DNA from: Micrococcus sp.
Lineage (GTDB): Bacteria; Actinomycetota; Actinomycetes; Actinomycetales; Micrococcaceae
Length of the DNA stretch: 64,000 nt
Direction: 5' to 3'
Assembly (NCBI GenBank): GCA_029961105.1
Contig: JASBVO010000002.1
Location: forward strand, 62,001-126,000
A model generated the notes under the pieces. It made no database searches, had not been told where the DNA came from, and saw only the letters and a list, made by a program, of their open reading frames with translations. Positions 42,016 through 53,462 of this stretch are shown piece by piece; the stretch's first letter is position 1; each line of letters begins with the position of its first letter. The translations under genes were made by a program, and so were the position numbers.

Positions 42016-42752
42016 AGGCTGGCCACGACGTTCGGGACCAGGCGCATGAACGCCTCGGCCTGGCGGATAGCCTTGTTGCCGGTGACCTTGCGGGCGTGGT
42101 TGCCGCGGTGCTCGGCGCGCTCGGCATAGTAGGACTGCAGGTAGGCCTGCGCCTTCATCTCCGCCATGGCGGCCTTCTTCTGCTCGAACACCTCGGTGAT
42201 GTCCACGAAGACGGAGGGCACGAACCCGCACAGTTCCGGCTGGTGCGGCTCGAAGACGAGGAACTCACTGGGCGGGGCGGTTGTGAACCCGGACTCCACG
42301 CCGGCCCCGGAGGTCATCAGGCGGGCCTTCTGGACCATCTCGTAGGCCACGGGGTGGTCCGGGTTGAAGGGGTCCCTGTCCGGGTGGGTGAGCACGACGG
42401 TCGGGGCGTAGTCGCGCATCAGCTCGGCCAGGCGCTCGATGTCCGAGTGGTCGTTGACCAGTGGGTAGTCCCCGAGGTCGAAGGCCTCGAAGGAGGCGCC
42501 GAGGTGCCGCGAGGCCCGCTCGGCCTCACCGTGGCGGATGCGCTTGACGTTCTCCTCGGTCTGACCCTCCTCCTGCCACAGCACGCCGGACTCCCCGCGC
42601 TCACCGTAGGTCAGGGCGACGACCTTGGCCTCGCCGCCGGCCCGGACGAACTTCGCGACGGCGCCTGCCGCCCGCCAGACGAAGTCCGCGGAATGGGCGC
42701 CGACCACCAGCAGGCGGCCCTTGGAGGTGGGGGTCTCGGGCGTCGTGGTCAT
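42012..42752 (-). CDS. PIG-L-family 4-oxalomesaconate hydratase (GalB type)
   Basis: A 246-residue zinc-dependent protein of the PIG-L/LmbE fold. PIG-L deacetylases carry AHPDDE; here the motif is GAHSADFVWRAAG, the form of Pseudomonas GalB, which hydrates 4-oxalomesaconate to 4-carboxy-4-hydroxy-2-oxoadipate instead of deacetylating. A second metal region reads THPDRDPFNPDHPVAYEMV. The overlap with the aldolase gene for the very next reaction strengthens the call. AAAGGA lies nine bases before the ATG. Residual doubt: other PIG-L enzymes act on N-acetyl sugars or mycothiol precursors, but their motif and context differ. Confidence 0.85.
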   Translation of the reverse strand: MTTTPETPTSKGRLLVVGAHSADFVWRAAGAVAKFVRAGGEAKVVALTYGERGESGVLWQEEGQTEENVKRIRHGEAERASRHLGASFEAFDLGDYPLVNDHSDIERLAELMRDYAPTVVLTHPDRDPFNPDHPVAYEMVQKARLMTSGAGVESGFTTAPPSEFLVFEPHQPELCGFVPSVFVDITEVFEQKKAAMAEMKAQAYLQSYYAERAEHRGNHARKVTGNKAIRQAEAFMRLVPNVVASL

Positions 42753-42822
42753 GGGGTGGGTCCTTTCACAGGCGGTGTTCGGGGGATGCGGTGCTTCAGC
42801 CGGGAAGGGTGCGCCGGCGGTT

Positions 42823-43773
42823 TCAGCGGAGGTGGGCCGGGGCGTCGGCCAGCGGCTCGGCCCCGGCCAGGTGCCGGGAGTTGTGGACGGTCATCAGGCG
42901 GATCTCCGCCTCGGAGTAATCCCTCTCCAGCATCAGGTCGGCGACGATCGTCAGCCCGTCCTCGACCGGCGGGTTGAAGGGCTGGCCGAGGTCGGTGGAG
43001 ACGACGGAGTGCTCCACGCCCGCGCCGCGGATGTTGGCGTGCCAGGTGTCCCAGGAGACCTTCCCGGTCAGCGGGGTGGTCAGGCAGCGCTCGAGGAACA
43101 CGCCCTGCGCGGCCAGCGACTGCTGCGCCTGGAGCCCCATCCGCTGGGACGTGAACTCGGGGTGGGTGATGATGATCCGCTCGATGCCCGCCGCCCGCGC
43201 CACCGGGACGAGCGCCGCGGACTCGTCCTGGTGCAGGTGCCCGGTGGCCAGGACCATGGAATGCTTCGCCATGACCTTCATGACCTGCGCGGCCTGCGGG
43301 GTGGGCGTGCCGTCCGGGTTGAGGACCTGGACGGCCTCGGCCTTCATGCCGGCGTCCTCGAGATCCTGCTGGAGCTGCGCCCACAGGGGCGGGGTGGCCC
43401 CCTCGGGCTCCTCGGCGAGGCAGGAACGCTGATTGTCCGAGTCCACGGTGGGGAACCAGACGACCTTCGCCCCTCCCCGTCCGGCGATCTCGACGGCCAC
43501 CGGATTCATGCCACCCACCGAGGCGTTCAGCGTGATCGCCCCCAGGGCCTCGACCTCCGGGACCAGCCGGCGCACGTGCTCGGCCCGCTCCGCCGTCGGG
43601 ACGTAGTGGGACTTGATGACGAAGCCGGCCAGCCCCAGTTCCCGGAAGCGCTCCGCCAGGGCGATGTCGTCGATGCGGCGATTCATGACGTCGGGCGCCA
43701 CGTGGACGTGCAGGTCAAAGGCCCCGCGGACCAGCTCGCGGGCGCGGGCGGAGGGGACGGGATGCCGGGCCAT
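42823..43773 (-). CDS. DUF6282-type amidohydrolase-superfamily protein, possible pyrone/lactone hydrolase
   Basis: A 316-residue TIM-barrel metal hydrolase. Amidohydrolase features: H-x-H near the N-terminus (FDLHVHVAPD, His22 and His24), GHLHQDES, IIITHPEF and VVSTDLGQ late in the barrel, which would give the metal His and Asp. It resembles the DUF6282 family, which I know only as uncharacterised. It is the first gene of the unit with the hydratase and aldolase. In the related Sphingobium route the amidohydrolase-superfamily LigI opens 2-pyrone-4,6-dicarboxylate to 4-oxalomesaconate; this protein may do the same, but that is inference. The start (MARHPV) has TGGAG four bases upstream. Confidence 0.75.
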   Translation of the reverse strand: MARHPVPSARARELVRGAFDLHVHVAPDVMNRRIDDIALAERFRELGLAGFVIKSHYVPTAERAEHVRRLVPEVEALGAITLNASVGGMNPVAVEIAGRGGAKVVWFPTVDSDNQRSCLAEEPEGATPPLWAQLQQDLEDAGMKAEAVQVLNPDGTPTPQAAQVMKVMAKHSMVLATGHLHQDESAALVPVARAAGIERIIITHPEFTSQRMGLQAQQSLAAQGVFLERCLTTPLTGKVSWDTWHANIRGAGVEHSVVSTDLGQPFNPPVEDGLTIVADLMLERDYSEAEIRLMTVHNSRHLAGAEPLADAPAHLR

Positions 43774-43800
43774 GGCTCCAGAGTAGACAAGGCCCGGACA

Positions 43801-43825
43801 GATTGCCAGCAAAATTGTTGACAAT
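43801..43825. promoter_or_regulatory. GntR-type operator, copy 2 (hydrolase-hydratase-aldolase promoter)
   Basis: ATTGTTGACAAT (43814-43825) is a dyad with arms ATTGT and ACAAT. A second, overlapping-type site GATTGCCAGCAA (43801-43812) adjoins it and matches GATTGTCAGCAA of copy 3 with one change. The pair lies 28-52 bases before the start of the DUF6282 gene. Confidence 0.65.
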
Positions 43826-43860
43826 ACTGCCGGGGCCGCCGTCGGCCGGGTCTCAGCGGA

Positions 43861-45309
<1,449 letters not shown>

Positions 45310-45321
45310 TCACCGGCCGCC

Positions 45322-45343
45322 AATACCTACGAGGATAGGTATT
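45322..45343. promoter_or_regulatory. Operator dyad at the O-demethylase promoter
   Basis: AATACCTA-N6-TAGGTATT is a perfect 8-base-arm dyad, 49 bases upstream of the demethylase ATG. On the minus strand TTGCCA and, 18 bases on, TATCCT could be -35 and -10; the -10 lies inside the dyad, so a bound regulator would repress. The motif differs from the GntR dyads, so a different regulator is implied. Confidence 0.6.
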
Positions 45344-45397
45344 TGGGTGTGATCTTGGCAACAGCCCGGGCGCCGAGCCGGACGCGGCAGGACACGA

Positions 45398-45431
45398 CCG
45401 GGCCCCGATCGCTGCAGCGACCGGGGCCCGG
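45398..45431 (-). terminator. Strong GC hairpin after the sarcosine/serine operon
   Basis: CCGGGCCCCG (45398-45407) pairs with CGGGGCCCGG (45422-45431), and the loop itself contains the palindrome TCGCTGCAGCGA. It lies just past the stop of the serine dehydratase gene and probably ends the glyA-soxBDAG-sdaA transcript. Confidence 0.7.
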
Positions 45432-45483
45432 GTTCCGGAGTCTCAGGGCACGCTCGACGAGATGCGGCCCTGGAGTGTTCCGC

Positions 45484-46878
45484 TCAGCACTCCGGGATGT
45501 TCACCGCCACGTTCACGGCCAGTCCGCCCCGGGACGTCTCCTTGTACTTGGACATCATGTCCCGGCCGGTCTCCCGCATGGTGTTGATCGCCTCGTCCAG
45601 GGTGACCCGGTGGGAGCCGTCCCCCACCAGGGCCAGCCGGGCCGCGTTGATCGCCTTGACCGAGGCGATCGCGTTGCGCTCGATGCACGGGATCTGCACC
45701 AGTCCGGCGATGGGGTCACAGGTCAGCCCGAGGTTGTGCTCCAGGCCGATCTCCGCGGCGTTCTCCACCTGCTCCGGGGTCCCGCCGAGCACCGCGCACA
45801 GGCCGGCCGCGGCCATCGAGCAGGCCGAGCCGACCTCGCCCTGGCAACCGACCTCCGCCCCGGAGATCGAGGCGTTGCGCTTGAACAGGGTGCCGACCGC
45901 CCCGGCGGTGAGCAGGAACTCCACCACGGCGTCGTCGTCACAGTCCCGGAACCGGTCGAAGTAGTGGAGCACGGCCGGGATGATCCCGGCGGCCCCGTTC
46001 GTCGGAGCCGTGACGACCCGGCCGCCGGAGGCGTTCTCCTCATTGACGGCGAGCGCGAACAGGTTGACCCACTCCATCGCCCACAGGGTGTCCTTGTCGT
46101 CTCCCGCGGCCTCCTGTTCCTGGAGCCGACGCAGCAGCCCTGGTGCCCGGCGCCGGGCCTGCAGTCCACCGGGGAGGGTCTCCTCGGTGCGGCTGCACCC
46201 GTTGTCCACGCACTCCTTCATGACGCCCCAGACCTTCAGCAGGGTCGAGCGGACCTCGTCCTCGCTGTGCCTGGTGAGCTCGTTGGCCATCATGACCTCG
46301 GCGATGGACGTGCCGGACTCGCGGCACCGCTGCAGCAGCTCGGCCGCGCTGGCGAACGGGTACGGCTCGGGGCTCTCCTGGTCCTCCGGTTCCGGCTTGC
46401 CCAGGTCCTCGGCCGTCACCACGAAGCCCCCGCCCACGGAGTAGTACTCCTGCGAGGCCACCTCGGCACCGGCGGCGTCGTACGCCGTGACCCGCATGCC
46501 GTTGGGGTGGCCGGGCAGGGATTGGCCGCGGTGCAGCACCACGTCCCGGTCCTTGTCGAACTCGACCTCGTGCGTGCCGTCCAGGGCCAGTCGCCCGCTC
46601 TCGATCGCCGCCAGGACGACGCGCGGGGCCTCGTCCGCCTCGATGGTCTCCGGGTCCCGGCCGGCCAGGCCCAGCACCACGGCGGCATCCGAGCCATGCC
46701 CGATCCCGGTGGCCGCCAGGGAGCCGAACAGCTCGCCCTGGACCCGGACCACCGAGTCCAGGGCCCCGCCCTCGGCGAGCGCCCGGACGAACATCCGGGC
46801 GGCCCGCATCGGCCCCACGGTATGGGACGACGACGGCGCCAGACCGATGGAGAACAGGTCGAGAACGCTCAGGGTCAC
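45484..46878 (-). CDS. sdaA: L-serine ammonia-lyase (iron-sulfur, single chain)
   Basis: A 464-residue [4Fe-4S] serine dehydratase converting L-serine to pyruvate and ammonia. Both the beta domain ([21 protein letters not shown]) and alpha domain ([26 protein letters not shown]) are fused. Cluster cysteines are visible in [16 protein letters not shown] and [14 protein letters not shown], and the C-terminal [23 protein letters not shown] is intact. As the last gene after glyA and soxBDAG it turns serine made from sarcosine-derived glycine and methylene-THF into pyruvate. The GTG start overlaps the soxG stop by four bases, with AGGAGG just upstream. Confidence 0.95.
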   Translation of the reverse strand: MTLSVLDLFSIGLAPSSSHTVGPMRAARMFVRALAEGGALDSVVRVQGELFGSLAATGIGHGSDAAVVLGLAGRDPETIEADEAPRVVLAAIESGRLALDGTHEVEFDKDRDVVLHRGQSLPGHPNGMRVTAYDAAGAEVASQEYYSVGGGFVVTAEDLGKPEPEDQESPEPYPFASAAELLQRCRESGTSIAEVMMANELTRHSEDEVRSTLLKVWGVMKECVDNGCSRTEETLPGGLQARRRAPGLLRRLQEQEAAGDDKDTLWAMEWVNLFALAVNEENASGGRVVTAPTNGAAGIIPAVLHYFDRFRDCDDDAVVEFLLTAGAVGTLFKRNASISGAEVGCQGEVGSACSMAAAGLCAVLGGTPEQVENAAEIGLEHNLGLTCDPIAGLVQIPCIERNAIASVKAINAARLALVGDGSHRVTLDEAINTMRETGRDMMSKYKETSRGGLAVNVAVNIPEC

Positions 46879-47531
46879 AGGACCTCCTCGTGGCAGTATT
46901 CCTCAGTGGCGTCCAGCAACCAGCGTACGAGGTAGTCGGCGAAGGACGCACGGGGGTAGAGCCGGAATCCGTCGTCGGCGAACTTGTGCAGGATCACCGG
47001 CACGGGGCCCAGCACGGTGACGACGGCCGTGCCGGTGGCGAAGGCGCGCGGATGCAGGTCCACGTGGCTGCCCTTCTCCAGGACCTGGCGGGCCCGGGCG
47101 CCGGTGAGTTCCAGGATGGTCCGGTTCGCCGAGAGGTCCACGGCCTGTCCGGGCAGCCCCTCGAGGGCCTCCTCCAGCTGCAGGGTGTCGCCGGGCGCCT
47201 GTTGACGGGAGACGTCCACGGCGAGGAACTCGTCCGGGGACATCCAGATCACGTGCTGCCCGTCAGGGTCACCGGAGACCTCGCCGTGCCCGGCCGGCAG
47301 CGGCAGGCCGAGCATGCCCTCGAGGGCGGCCGCGGGCTCCGAGCCCCGCCGGGCCCGCAGCCCGAACTGGGGCGCGAACTGGACCTCGCGCAGGGCCACC
47401 GCCCCCTGGGACCGTTCGCCGGCCTGGGCCATGTCCGCCGCAAGGTGGGCCGCCGGGGCCACCCTGCCGGAGGGCAGCCCCTCGTTCACGGCCTGCACGG
47501 CCTGGTCAGCGGTCAGCGTGTTCTCAGCCAT
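46875..47531 (-). CDS. soxG: Sarcosine oxidase gamma subunit
   Basis: A 218-residue gamma subunit of heterotetrameric sarcosine oxidase. The family is weakly conserved, but the [26 protein letters not shown] block, the [32 protein letters not shown]-terminal segment and the GcvT-like layout fit SoxG. Position is decisive: it follows soxA with an eight-base overlap and precedes sdaA with a GTGA overlap. The start ATG (MAENTL) has AGGGAG about nine bases upstream. Confidence 0.9.
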   Translation of the reverse strand: MAENTLTADQAVQAVNEGLPSGRVAPAAHLAADMAQAGERSQGAVALREVQFAPQFGLRARRGSEPAAALEGMLGLPLPAGHGEVSGDPDGQHVIWMSPDEFLAVDVSRQQAPGDTLQLEEALEGLPGQAVDLSANRTILELTGARARQVLEKGSHVDLHPRAFATGTAVVTVLGPVPVILHKFADDGFRLYPRASFADYLVRWLLDATEEYCHEEVL

Positions 47532-50433
47532 CACGACGGCTCCCTTCGGGGTCAAACAGGATGGGGGAAGTGATCTCGACGTCCACGGTGCCGTCGCCCA
47601 GCGGAGACTTGACGATCTCGCCGAAGCGGTTGCGGCCGTTGTCCACCAGCGCCAGCCCGAAGGGCCGGCCCAGTGCCGCCGAGTTGTAGGAGGAGGTGAC
47701 GTGGCCGATCATCGGGACCGGGCCGGCGTCGGGGGTGATCGCGGTGTCCGCTGCCACCAGCTGGGCCCCCTCCTCGAGCCGCGTGGTGCGGTCCACGGGG
47801 AGCACGCCGACCAGGTGGCGGCGGTCCTCGCGGGCCGTGTACGGCCGGGAGTAGGAGCGCTTGCCCACGAAGTCCTTGAGCTTCGAGACCGCCCACTCCA
47901 TGCCGGCGTCCTGCGGGGTCACGGTGCCGTCGGTGTCCTGGCCGATGATGATCAGGCCCTTCTCGGCGCGCAGCACGTGCATGGTCTCGGTGCCGTACGG
48001 GGTGATGTCGAACTCCGCACCGGCCTCGGCCACGGCCTCCCAGGTGGAGAGCCCGTAGAAGGCCTCCACGTTGATCTCGAAGGCCAGTTCACCGGAGAAG
48101 GAGATCCGGCAGATCCGTGCCGGGGTCCCGTTGGCCAGGGTGGTCTCGCGGAAGGCCATGAACGGGAACGCCTCATTGGAGACGTCCAGTTCCGGGGCCA
48201 GCTTGGCCACCACCGCGCGGGACTTCGGCCCGACGACGGCGATCGTGCTCCACTGCTCCGTCACCGAGGTGCACACCACGTCCAGTTCCGGCCACTCCGT
48301 CTGGTGCCACTCCTCCAGCCAGTCGAGCACCTTCGCGGCGCCACCCGTGGTGGTGGTCATGAAGAACCGGTCCTCGGCCAGGCGCATGGTCACGCCGTCG
48401 TCGAAGAGCATGCCGTCCGGAGTGCACATCAGCCCGTAGCGGCCCATGCCCACCTTCAGCTTCTTGAAGCCGTTGGTGTAGATGCGGTTGAGGAACTCCC
48501 CCGCGTCGGCGCCGCGGATCTCGATCTTGCCCAGGGTGCTGCCGTCCATGAAGCCGACCGACTCGCGCGCCGCCCGGCACTCACGCAGCACGGCGGCGTC
48601 CATGTCCTCGCCCGGCTGCGGGTAGTACCACGGCCGCTTCCACTGGCCCACGTCCTCGAACTCCGCGCCGTGCTCGACGTGCCACGGGTGGATAGAGGTG
48701 AGGCGGGCCGGGTCGAAGAGCTCACCGCGGCGGCGTCCGGCGACGGCGGCGAAGGCCACCGGCGTGAACGGCGCCCGGAAGGTGGTGGTACCCACCGCGC
48801 CGAGGTCCGGCTCGTTCAGGGCGGCGGCGATGACGCCGATGGCGTTCACCCCGCTGGTCTTGCCCTGGTCGTTGGCCGTGGAGATCGACGTGTAGCGCTT
48901 GACGTGCTCCACGGACCGCATGCCGGCCCCGGTGGCGCGCAGCACGTCGGCCACGGTCTGGTCCCGCTGCAGGTCCACGAAGTGGGTCTTCCAGTCATGG
49001 GGCTCACCGTCGAGCGCGGGCACCAGCCACAGCGCGCGGACGGGGCCGGACTGCGACGACGGCGCCTCGGGCACACGGACCTCGGCCGTGAAGCCGGTGC
49101 GCTCGGCCGCCTGGCCGCCGGCGTTCGCGCCCTCGGCAAGGGCCCCCGCCAGCGTGTAGGTGCCGTTGAGGGCGCCGGCGGTCTGCTGGTCCTTCACCGG
49201 TGCCGCGGGCACGAAGGTGGCGATGTCCTGGTCCCAGCGCAGCCGACCCTGGCGCTGGCTGTGCAGGTGCACCACCGGGGTGAAGCCCCCGGCCACGGCC
49301 AGCAGGTCCGTGGCGATGCGCTCGGTCTCCCCGGCGATCGCGCCGGCGTCGTCCAGGGGCGCGACGGTGATGCCGCTGATGCGCCCGCCCGGCCCGTCGC
49401 CGTCGGTGTCCACGACCGCAGCGCCGAAGATGCCGCGCACGCCGGTGGCCTCCAGGACCTCCAGGGCGGTGGCCGAGGCCTCCGGACGGGAGTCGACGAC
49501 GGCGGCGACGCCGCTCCCGGCCGCGTGCAGGTCCTGGACGAGCTCGTAGGCGCTGTCGTTGGTGGCGGCGACGGCCACGTTCGTGCCGGCCGCCGCGGCG
49601 TAGCGGTTCAGGTAGGTGCGCACGGCCCCGGCCAGCATGATGCCCGGGCGGTCGTTGTTGGCGAACACCAGGGGGCGCTCGTGGGCACCGGTGGCCAGGA
49701 CGACCTGGAGGGCACGGATGTGCCAGATGCGCTGGCGGGACACCCCGGGACGCTCGCGCGCCGGGAGGTGGTCCGTCCGGTGCTGCACGGCGACCACGAA
49801 GTTGGCGTCGTAGCTGCCGAAGGCGGTGGTGCGCGGCAGGTAGGTGAAGTCCTCGGCGGCCTGGGCCTCGGCCAGCGCCGCGCCCGCCCACTCGCGGGCA
49901 TCGACGCCGTCGATGGTCTCGTCCCGGCCGGAGAGCAGCGAACCGCCCACAGCCGGCTGGTCGTCCAGCAGCATGGTGCGCGCACCGGTCCGGGCGGCCT
50001 CGCGGGCAGCGGCCAGTCCGGCCGGGCCCGCGCCGATGACGAGCACGTCGGTGTGGACGTACTTGTGGTCATAGAGGGCCTGGTCGCCCTTCGGGTCCAG
50101 GGTGCCCAGGCCGGAGAGGTACTTCGCTTCCAGCCCCTCGGTGAGCTCGACCGTGGTGGCCGGGAGCATGGACTCGTCGGCGTGGCCGGGGAACCGCGCG
50201 GAGACGGTCACCAGGGCATTGGCCTCCTCGACGCCGGCGGCCAGGATGCCGCGCGGCCGGCCCAGGTACATGGACGGGCCGCAGTCGAGCCGGCCGGCGG
50301 CCACGAGGGCGCTGGCGATGGTGTCACCGTGGAATCCGGTGTACTCCTGGCCGTCGACGGTGAAGGTGAGCTCGCGGGAGCGGTCGATGGAGTGTCCGGT
50401 CGCCCGCTCGGCGTCCAGTCGTGAGGTGTTCAC
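47524..50433 (-). CDS. soxA: Sarcosine oxidase alpha subunit
   Basis: A 969-residue subunit of the enzyme that oxidises sarcosine to glycine, H2O2 and 5,10-methylene-THF. Domains: N-terminal 2Fe-2S-like fold without cluster cysteines ([24 protein letters not shown], residues about 25-50), a NAD/FAD Rossmann region ([21 protein letters not shown] near 130), a central domain ending about 560, and a C-terminal GcvT-like THF-binding half (about 590-960; [28 protein letters not shown]). Length and order match known alpha subunits (about 965). The GTG start has GGGAGG six bases upstream and overlaps the soxD stop (GTGA). Confidence 0.96.
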   Translation of the reverse strand: MNTSRLDAERATGHSIDRSRELTFTVDGQEYTGFHGDTIASALVAAGRLDCGPSMYLGRPRGILAAGVEEANALVTVSARFPGHADESMLPATTVELTEGLEAKYLSGLGTLDPKGDQALYDHKYVHTDVLVIGAGPAGLAAAREAARTGARTMLLDDQPAVGGSLLSGRDETIDGVDAREWAGAALAEAQAAEDFTYLPRTTAFGSYDANFVVAVQHRTDHLPARERPGVSRQRIWHIRALQVVLATGAHERPLVFANNDRPGIMLAGAVRTYLNRYAAAAGTNVAVAATNDSAYELVQDLHAAGSGVAAVVDSRPEASATALEVLEATGVRGIFGAAVVDTDGDGPGGRISGITVAPLDDAGAIAGETERIATDLLAVAGGFTPVVHLHSQRQGRLRWDQDIATFVPAAPVKDQQTAGALNGTYTLAGALAEGANAGGQAAERTGFTAEVRVPEAPSSQSGPVRALWLVPALDGEPHDWKTHFVDLQRDQTVADVLRATGAGMRSVEHVKRYTSISTANDQGKTSGVNAIGVIAAALNEPDLGAVGTTTFRAPFTPVAFAAVAGRRRGELFDPARLTSIHPWHVEHGAEFEDVGQWKRPWYYPQPGEDMDAAVLRECRAARESVGFMDGSTLGKIEIRGADAGEFLNRIYTNGFKKLKVGMGRYGLMCTPDGMLFDDGVTMRLAEDRFFMTTTTGGAAKVLDWLEEWHQTEWPELDVVCTSVTEQWSTIAVVGPKSRAVVAKLAPELDVSNEAFPFMAFRETTLANGTPARICRISFSGELAFEINVEAFYGLSTWEAVAEAGAEFDITPYGTETMHVLRAEKGLIIIGQDTDGTVTPQDAGMEWAVSKLKDFVGKRSYSRPYTAREDRRHLVGVLPVDRTTRLEEGAQLVAADTAITPDAGPVPMIGHVTSSYNSAALGRPFGLALVDNGRNRFGEIVKSPLGDGTVDVEITSPILFDPEGSRRDG

Positions 50434-50765
50434 AGGGTGCCTCCCGTGGGGCTAGAAGGGCTGGTGGCGGCGGAGGGCAGTTCCTCCGCGGGGATGTCCG
50501 GACGCGGTTCGCCGACCCGGTAGGTCGCGGTGAACTCATAGGTCCAGGTGTTGCGCAGGGCGTTGAACCACTTGCGGCAACCGGCGGCATGCTGCCAGCG
50601 CTCTGCGAACAGGCCCTTGGGGTTGTCCCGGTAGAAGAGGTACTCGGCCCATCCCCGGTCGTCCAGGGCGTGAGGGTCCTCTGGATAGGCGATGTGCGCC
50701 TGTCCGCCGTAGTGGAATTCGATCTCGTCGCGTGGCCCGCATTCGGGGCAGGGAATGGAAAGCAT
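50430..50765 (-). CDS. soxD: Sarcosine oxidase delta subunit
   Basis: A 111-residue delta subunit. It begins [25 protein letters not shown] and carries the family's zinc-binding Cys-x2-Cys and a later His-Ala-Ala-Gly-Cys-Arg-Lys-Trp-Phe segment. The tail of about 20 residues is Ser/Thr/Pro-rich and reads into the overlap with soxA. The delta subunit binds zinc and helps assemble the heterotetramer. GAGGAG lies about nine bases before the ATG. Confidence 0.95.
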   Translation of the reverse strand: MLSIPCPECGPRDEIEFHYGGQAHIAYPEDPHALDDRGWAEYLFYRDNPKGLFAERWQHAAGCRKWFNALRNTWTYEFTATYRVGEPRPDIPAEELPSAATSPSSPTGGTL

Positions 50766-50786
50766 CTGCGGTAGCTCCTCGGCTTC

Positions 50787-52004
50787 CTAGTGCGCCACGG
50801 CTGCGGCGCCGTGCTCGTCGATGAGGTGTCCGGTCTCGAAGCGGTCCAGCGCGAACGGTGCGTTCAGCGGATGGGCCTCACCGGTGGCGATGGTGTGGGC
50901 GAAGGTGTATCCGGAGGCCGGGGTTCCCTTGAACCCGCCGGTGCCCCAGCCACAGTTGACGTAGAGCTCGTTGATCGGGGTGTCCGAGACGATCGGGGAG
51001 GCATCGAAGGTCGTGTCCACGATCCCGCCCCAGGTCCGCAGCAGGTGCGCCCGCGCGAAGATGGGGAAGAGCTCGACGGCCGCCGCAAGTTGCTCCTCCA
51101 CCACGTGGAAGGCACCGCGCTGGCCGTAGCCGTTGTAGGAGTCGATGCCCGCGCCCATGACCAGCTCGCCCTTGTGCGCCTGGGAGACGTAGACGTGGAC
51201 GTGGTTGGACATCACCACGGTGGGGTGCACCGGCTCGAACAGTTCCGAGACCAGGGCCTGCAGCGGGTGGGACTGGATCGGCAGCTTGAACCCGGCCAGG
51301 TCCGCCAGCACGGAGGAGTGGCCCGCGACGGCGAGGCCGACCTTGCCGGCGTTGATGCGCCCGCGGGAGGTCTCCACGCCGGTGACGCGGTTGCCGTCCT
51401 TGATGAAGCCGGTCACCTCGCAGTTCTGGATGATGTCCACGCCCATCTCGTCGCACTTGCGGGCGAAGGCCCAGGCCACGTGGTCGTGCTTGGCGATACC
51501 GGCTCGGGGCTGGTAGGTGGCGCCCATGACGGGGTAGCGGATGTCGTCCCCGATGTTGATGATCGGGCACACTTCCTTGACCTGCTGCGGGTCCAGCCAC
51601 TCGGCGTCCACGCCGTTGAGGACGTTGGCGTTGACGCGCCGCTTGGACTCGCGCACGTCCTGCAGGGTGTGCGCCAGGTTCATCACGCCACGCTGCGAGA
51701 ACAGGAAGTCGTACTCGAGCTCCTCCGGCAGGCCCTCCCAGAGCTTGAGGGAGTGCTCGTAGATGGCCGCCGACTCGTCCCACAGGTAGTTCGAGCGGAT
51801 GATCGTGGTGTTGCGCGCCATGTTGCCGCCGGCGAGCCAGCCGCGTTCGAGGATGGCGACGTTCGTGATTCCGTGCTTCGAGGCCAGGTAGTACGCGGTG
51901 GCGAGGCCGTGGCCGCCGCCGCCGACGATGATGACGTCGTAGCTCTTCTTCGGTTCCGGGTTCCGCCAGAGGAAGTCCGGGTGCTCGGGAAGCAGGTCAG
52001 CCAT
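50787..52004 (-). CDS. soxB: Sarcosine oxidase beta subunit
   Basis: A 405-residue flavoprotein that holds the sarcosine-oxidising FAD site and, in the family, a histidine-linked FMN at the alpha-beta interface. The dinucleotide fold is [22 protein letters not shown] with [22 protein letters not shown] directly after; the C-terminal [24 protein letters not shown] is also a family hallmark. It lies two bases after glyA and 21 bases before soxD. The order glyA-soxB-soxD-soxA-soxG is the classical one of actinobacteria and rhizobia. Confidence 0.96.
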   Translation of the reverse strand: MADLLPEHPDFLWRNPEPKKSYDVIIVGGGGHGLATAYYLASKHGITNVAILERGWLAGGNMARNTTIIRSNYLWDESAAIYEHSLKLWEGLPEELEYDFLFSQRGVMNLAHTLQDVRESKRRVNANVLNGVDAEWLDPQQVKEVCPIINIGDDIRYPVMGATYQPRAGIAKHDHVAWAFARKCDEMGVDIIQNCEVTGFIKDGNRVTGVETSRGRINAGKVGLAVAGHSSVLADLAGFKLPIQSHPLQALVSELFEPVHPTVVMSNHVHVYVSQAHKGELVMGAGIDSYNGYGQRGAFHVVEEQLAAAVELFPIFARAHLLRTWGGIVDTTFDASPIVSDTPINELYVNCGWGTGGFKGTPASGYTFAHTIATGEAHPLNAPFALDRFETGHLIDEHGAAAVAH

Positions 52005-52006
52005 GG

Positions 52007-53341
52007 TCAGGCTCCCATCGGGTCGAGGTTCGGGTACAGGGGGTGGGCCGCGGCAAGGGCCTGGACGCGGTCCCGCAGGCCGTTGAGGACCTCTGCGCTG
52101 GCTCCGCCCTCGGCGGCGCCGGCGATGAGGGTCTCGGCGATGATGTCGGCGACCTCGCGGAAGGCCTGCTCGCCGAAGCCGCGGGTGGCCAGGGCGGGGG
52201 TGCCGATCCGCAGCCCGGAGGTCACCATCGGCGGGCGCGGGTCGAAGGGGACGGCATTGCGGTTGATGGTGATGTCCACGGAGGCCAACAGGTCCTCGCC
52301 CTGACGCCCGTCCAGGGACGAGTCCCGCAGGTCCACCAGGACCAGGTGCACGTCCGTGCCACCGGTGAGCACGGTGATGCCGTGCTCGGCCACGTCCGCC
52401 TGGGTGAGGCGCTCGGCCAGGATCCGCGCCCCGGCCAGGGTGCGCTCCTGACGGTCCCGGAAGGACTCGCCGGCGGCGATCTTGAAGGCCACTGCCTTGC
52501 CGGCGATCACGTGCTCCAGGGGCCCGCCCTGCTGGCCGGGGAAGACGGCCGAGTTGACCTTCTTGGCGATCTCGGCGTCGTTGGTCAGGATGATCCCGCC
52601 GCGGGGCCCGGCCAGGGTCTTGTGGGTGGTGGAGGTGACCACATGGGCGTGCGGGACCGGGGAGGGGTGCAGGCCGGTGGCCACCAGGCCGGCGAAGTGG
52701 GCCATGTCCACCATCAGGTAGGCCCCGACCTCGTCCGCGATCTGACGGAACCGGGCGAAGTCCAGCTGGCGGGGGTAGGCCGACCAGCCGGCCACGATCA
52801 GCTTCGGGGAGTGCTCCCGGGCCAGGGCGGCCACCTCGTCCATGTCGACCTCGTAGGTGGCCTCGTCCACGCCGTAGGGGACGATGTCGTAGAGCCGTCC
52901 GGAGAAGTTGAGCTTCATTCCGTGGGTCAGGTGCCCGCCGTGGGCCAGGTTCAGGCCCAGGACCTTGTCCCCCGGACGGATCAGGGCGTGCATCACCGAG
53001 GCGTTGGCCTGGGCCCCGGAGTGCGGCTGCACGTTGGCGAACTGCGCGCCGAACAGGGCCTTGACCCGCTCGATGGCGATGGTCTCGACGGCGTCCACGT
53101 GCTCGCAGCCGCCGTAGTACCGCTTGCCCGGGTAGCCCTCGGCGTACTTGTTCGTCAGCACCGAGCCCTGGGCCTGCATCACCGCGGTCGCGGTGTGGTT
53201 CTCCGAGGCGATCATCTCCAGGCCCTCACGCTGGCGGCCCAGCTCGGCGTCGATGTGCCGGGCGACCTCCGGGTCCAGCGCGGCCAGTGACTGGGTCAGC
53301 TCGACCGGCACTTCGCGGGTATCCACTGCGGACTGCGCCAT
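52007..53341 (-). CDS. glyA: Serine hydroxymethyltransferase
   Basis: A 444-residue PLP enzyme that joins glycine and 5,10-methylene-THF to serine. The Schiff-base lysine is Lys241 in [14 protein letters not shown]; other blocks are [37 protein letters not shown] and [14 protein letters not shown]. Being the first gene before soxBDAG, this copy is probably the catabolic one that uses both products of sarcosine oxidase. A housekeeping glyA is expected elsewhere in the genome. GAGGAG lies six bases before the ATG. The divergent GntR gene and the dyad in between suggest local control. Confidence 0.96.
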   Translation of the reverse strand: MAQSAVDTREVPVELTQSLAALDPEVARHIDAELGRQREGLEMIASENHTATAVMQAQGSVLTNKYAEGYPGKRYYGGCEHVDAVETIAIERVKALFGAQFANVQPHSGAQANASVMHALIRPGDKVLGLNLAHGGHLTHGMKLNFSGRLYDIVPYGVDEATYEVDMDEVAALAREHSPKLIVAGWSAYPRQLDFARFRQIADEVGAYLMVDMAHFAGLVATGLHPSPVPHAHVVTSTTHKTLAGPRGGIILTNDAEIAKKVNSAVFPGQQGGPLEHVIAGKAVAFKIAAGESFRDRQERTLAGARILAERLTQADVAEHGITVLTGGTDVHLVLVDLRDSSLDGRQGEDLLASVDITINRNAVPFDPRPPMVTSGLRIGTPALATRGFGEQAFREVADIIAETLIAGAAEGGASAEVLNGLRDRVQALAAAHPLYPNLDPMGA

Positions 53342-53369
53342 GGTTGCTCCTCATTCTTGTGGATCTATT

Positions 53370-53390
53370 GTTGATGACTGATATATCAAC
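53370..53390. promoter_or_regulatory. GntR/FCD operator between glyA-sox and its regulator
   Basis: GTTGAT (53370-53375) and ATCAAC (53385-53390) form a dyad, and inside it TGATATATCA (53379-53388) is a perfect palindrome. TATGAT (53404-53409) downstream may be the -10 for the divergent GntR gene. A GGGGTC-AA-GACCCC hairpin (53421-53434) lies in the leader of that gene. Confidence 0.6.
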
Positions 53391-53462
53391 CTGCGATGAA
53401 GACTATGATGGAGATCACACGGGGTCAAGACCCCTTGGTGAAGTTTCGGATTGGAGCACCTC

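Noticed and set aside
42012-42752. PIG-L N-acetylglucosamine-type deacetylase
   Set aside because: The AHPDDE motif is replaced by AHSADFVWR, as in GalB hydratases, and the gene overlaps a GalC-like aldolase.
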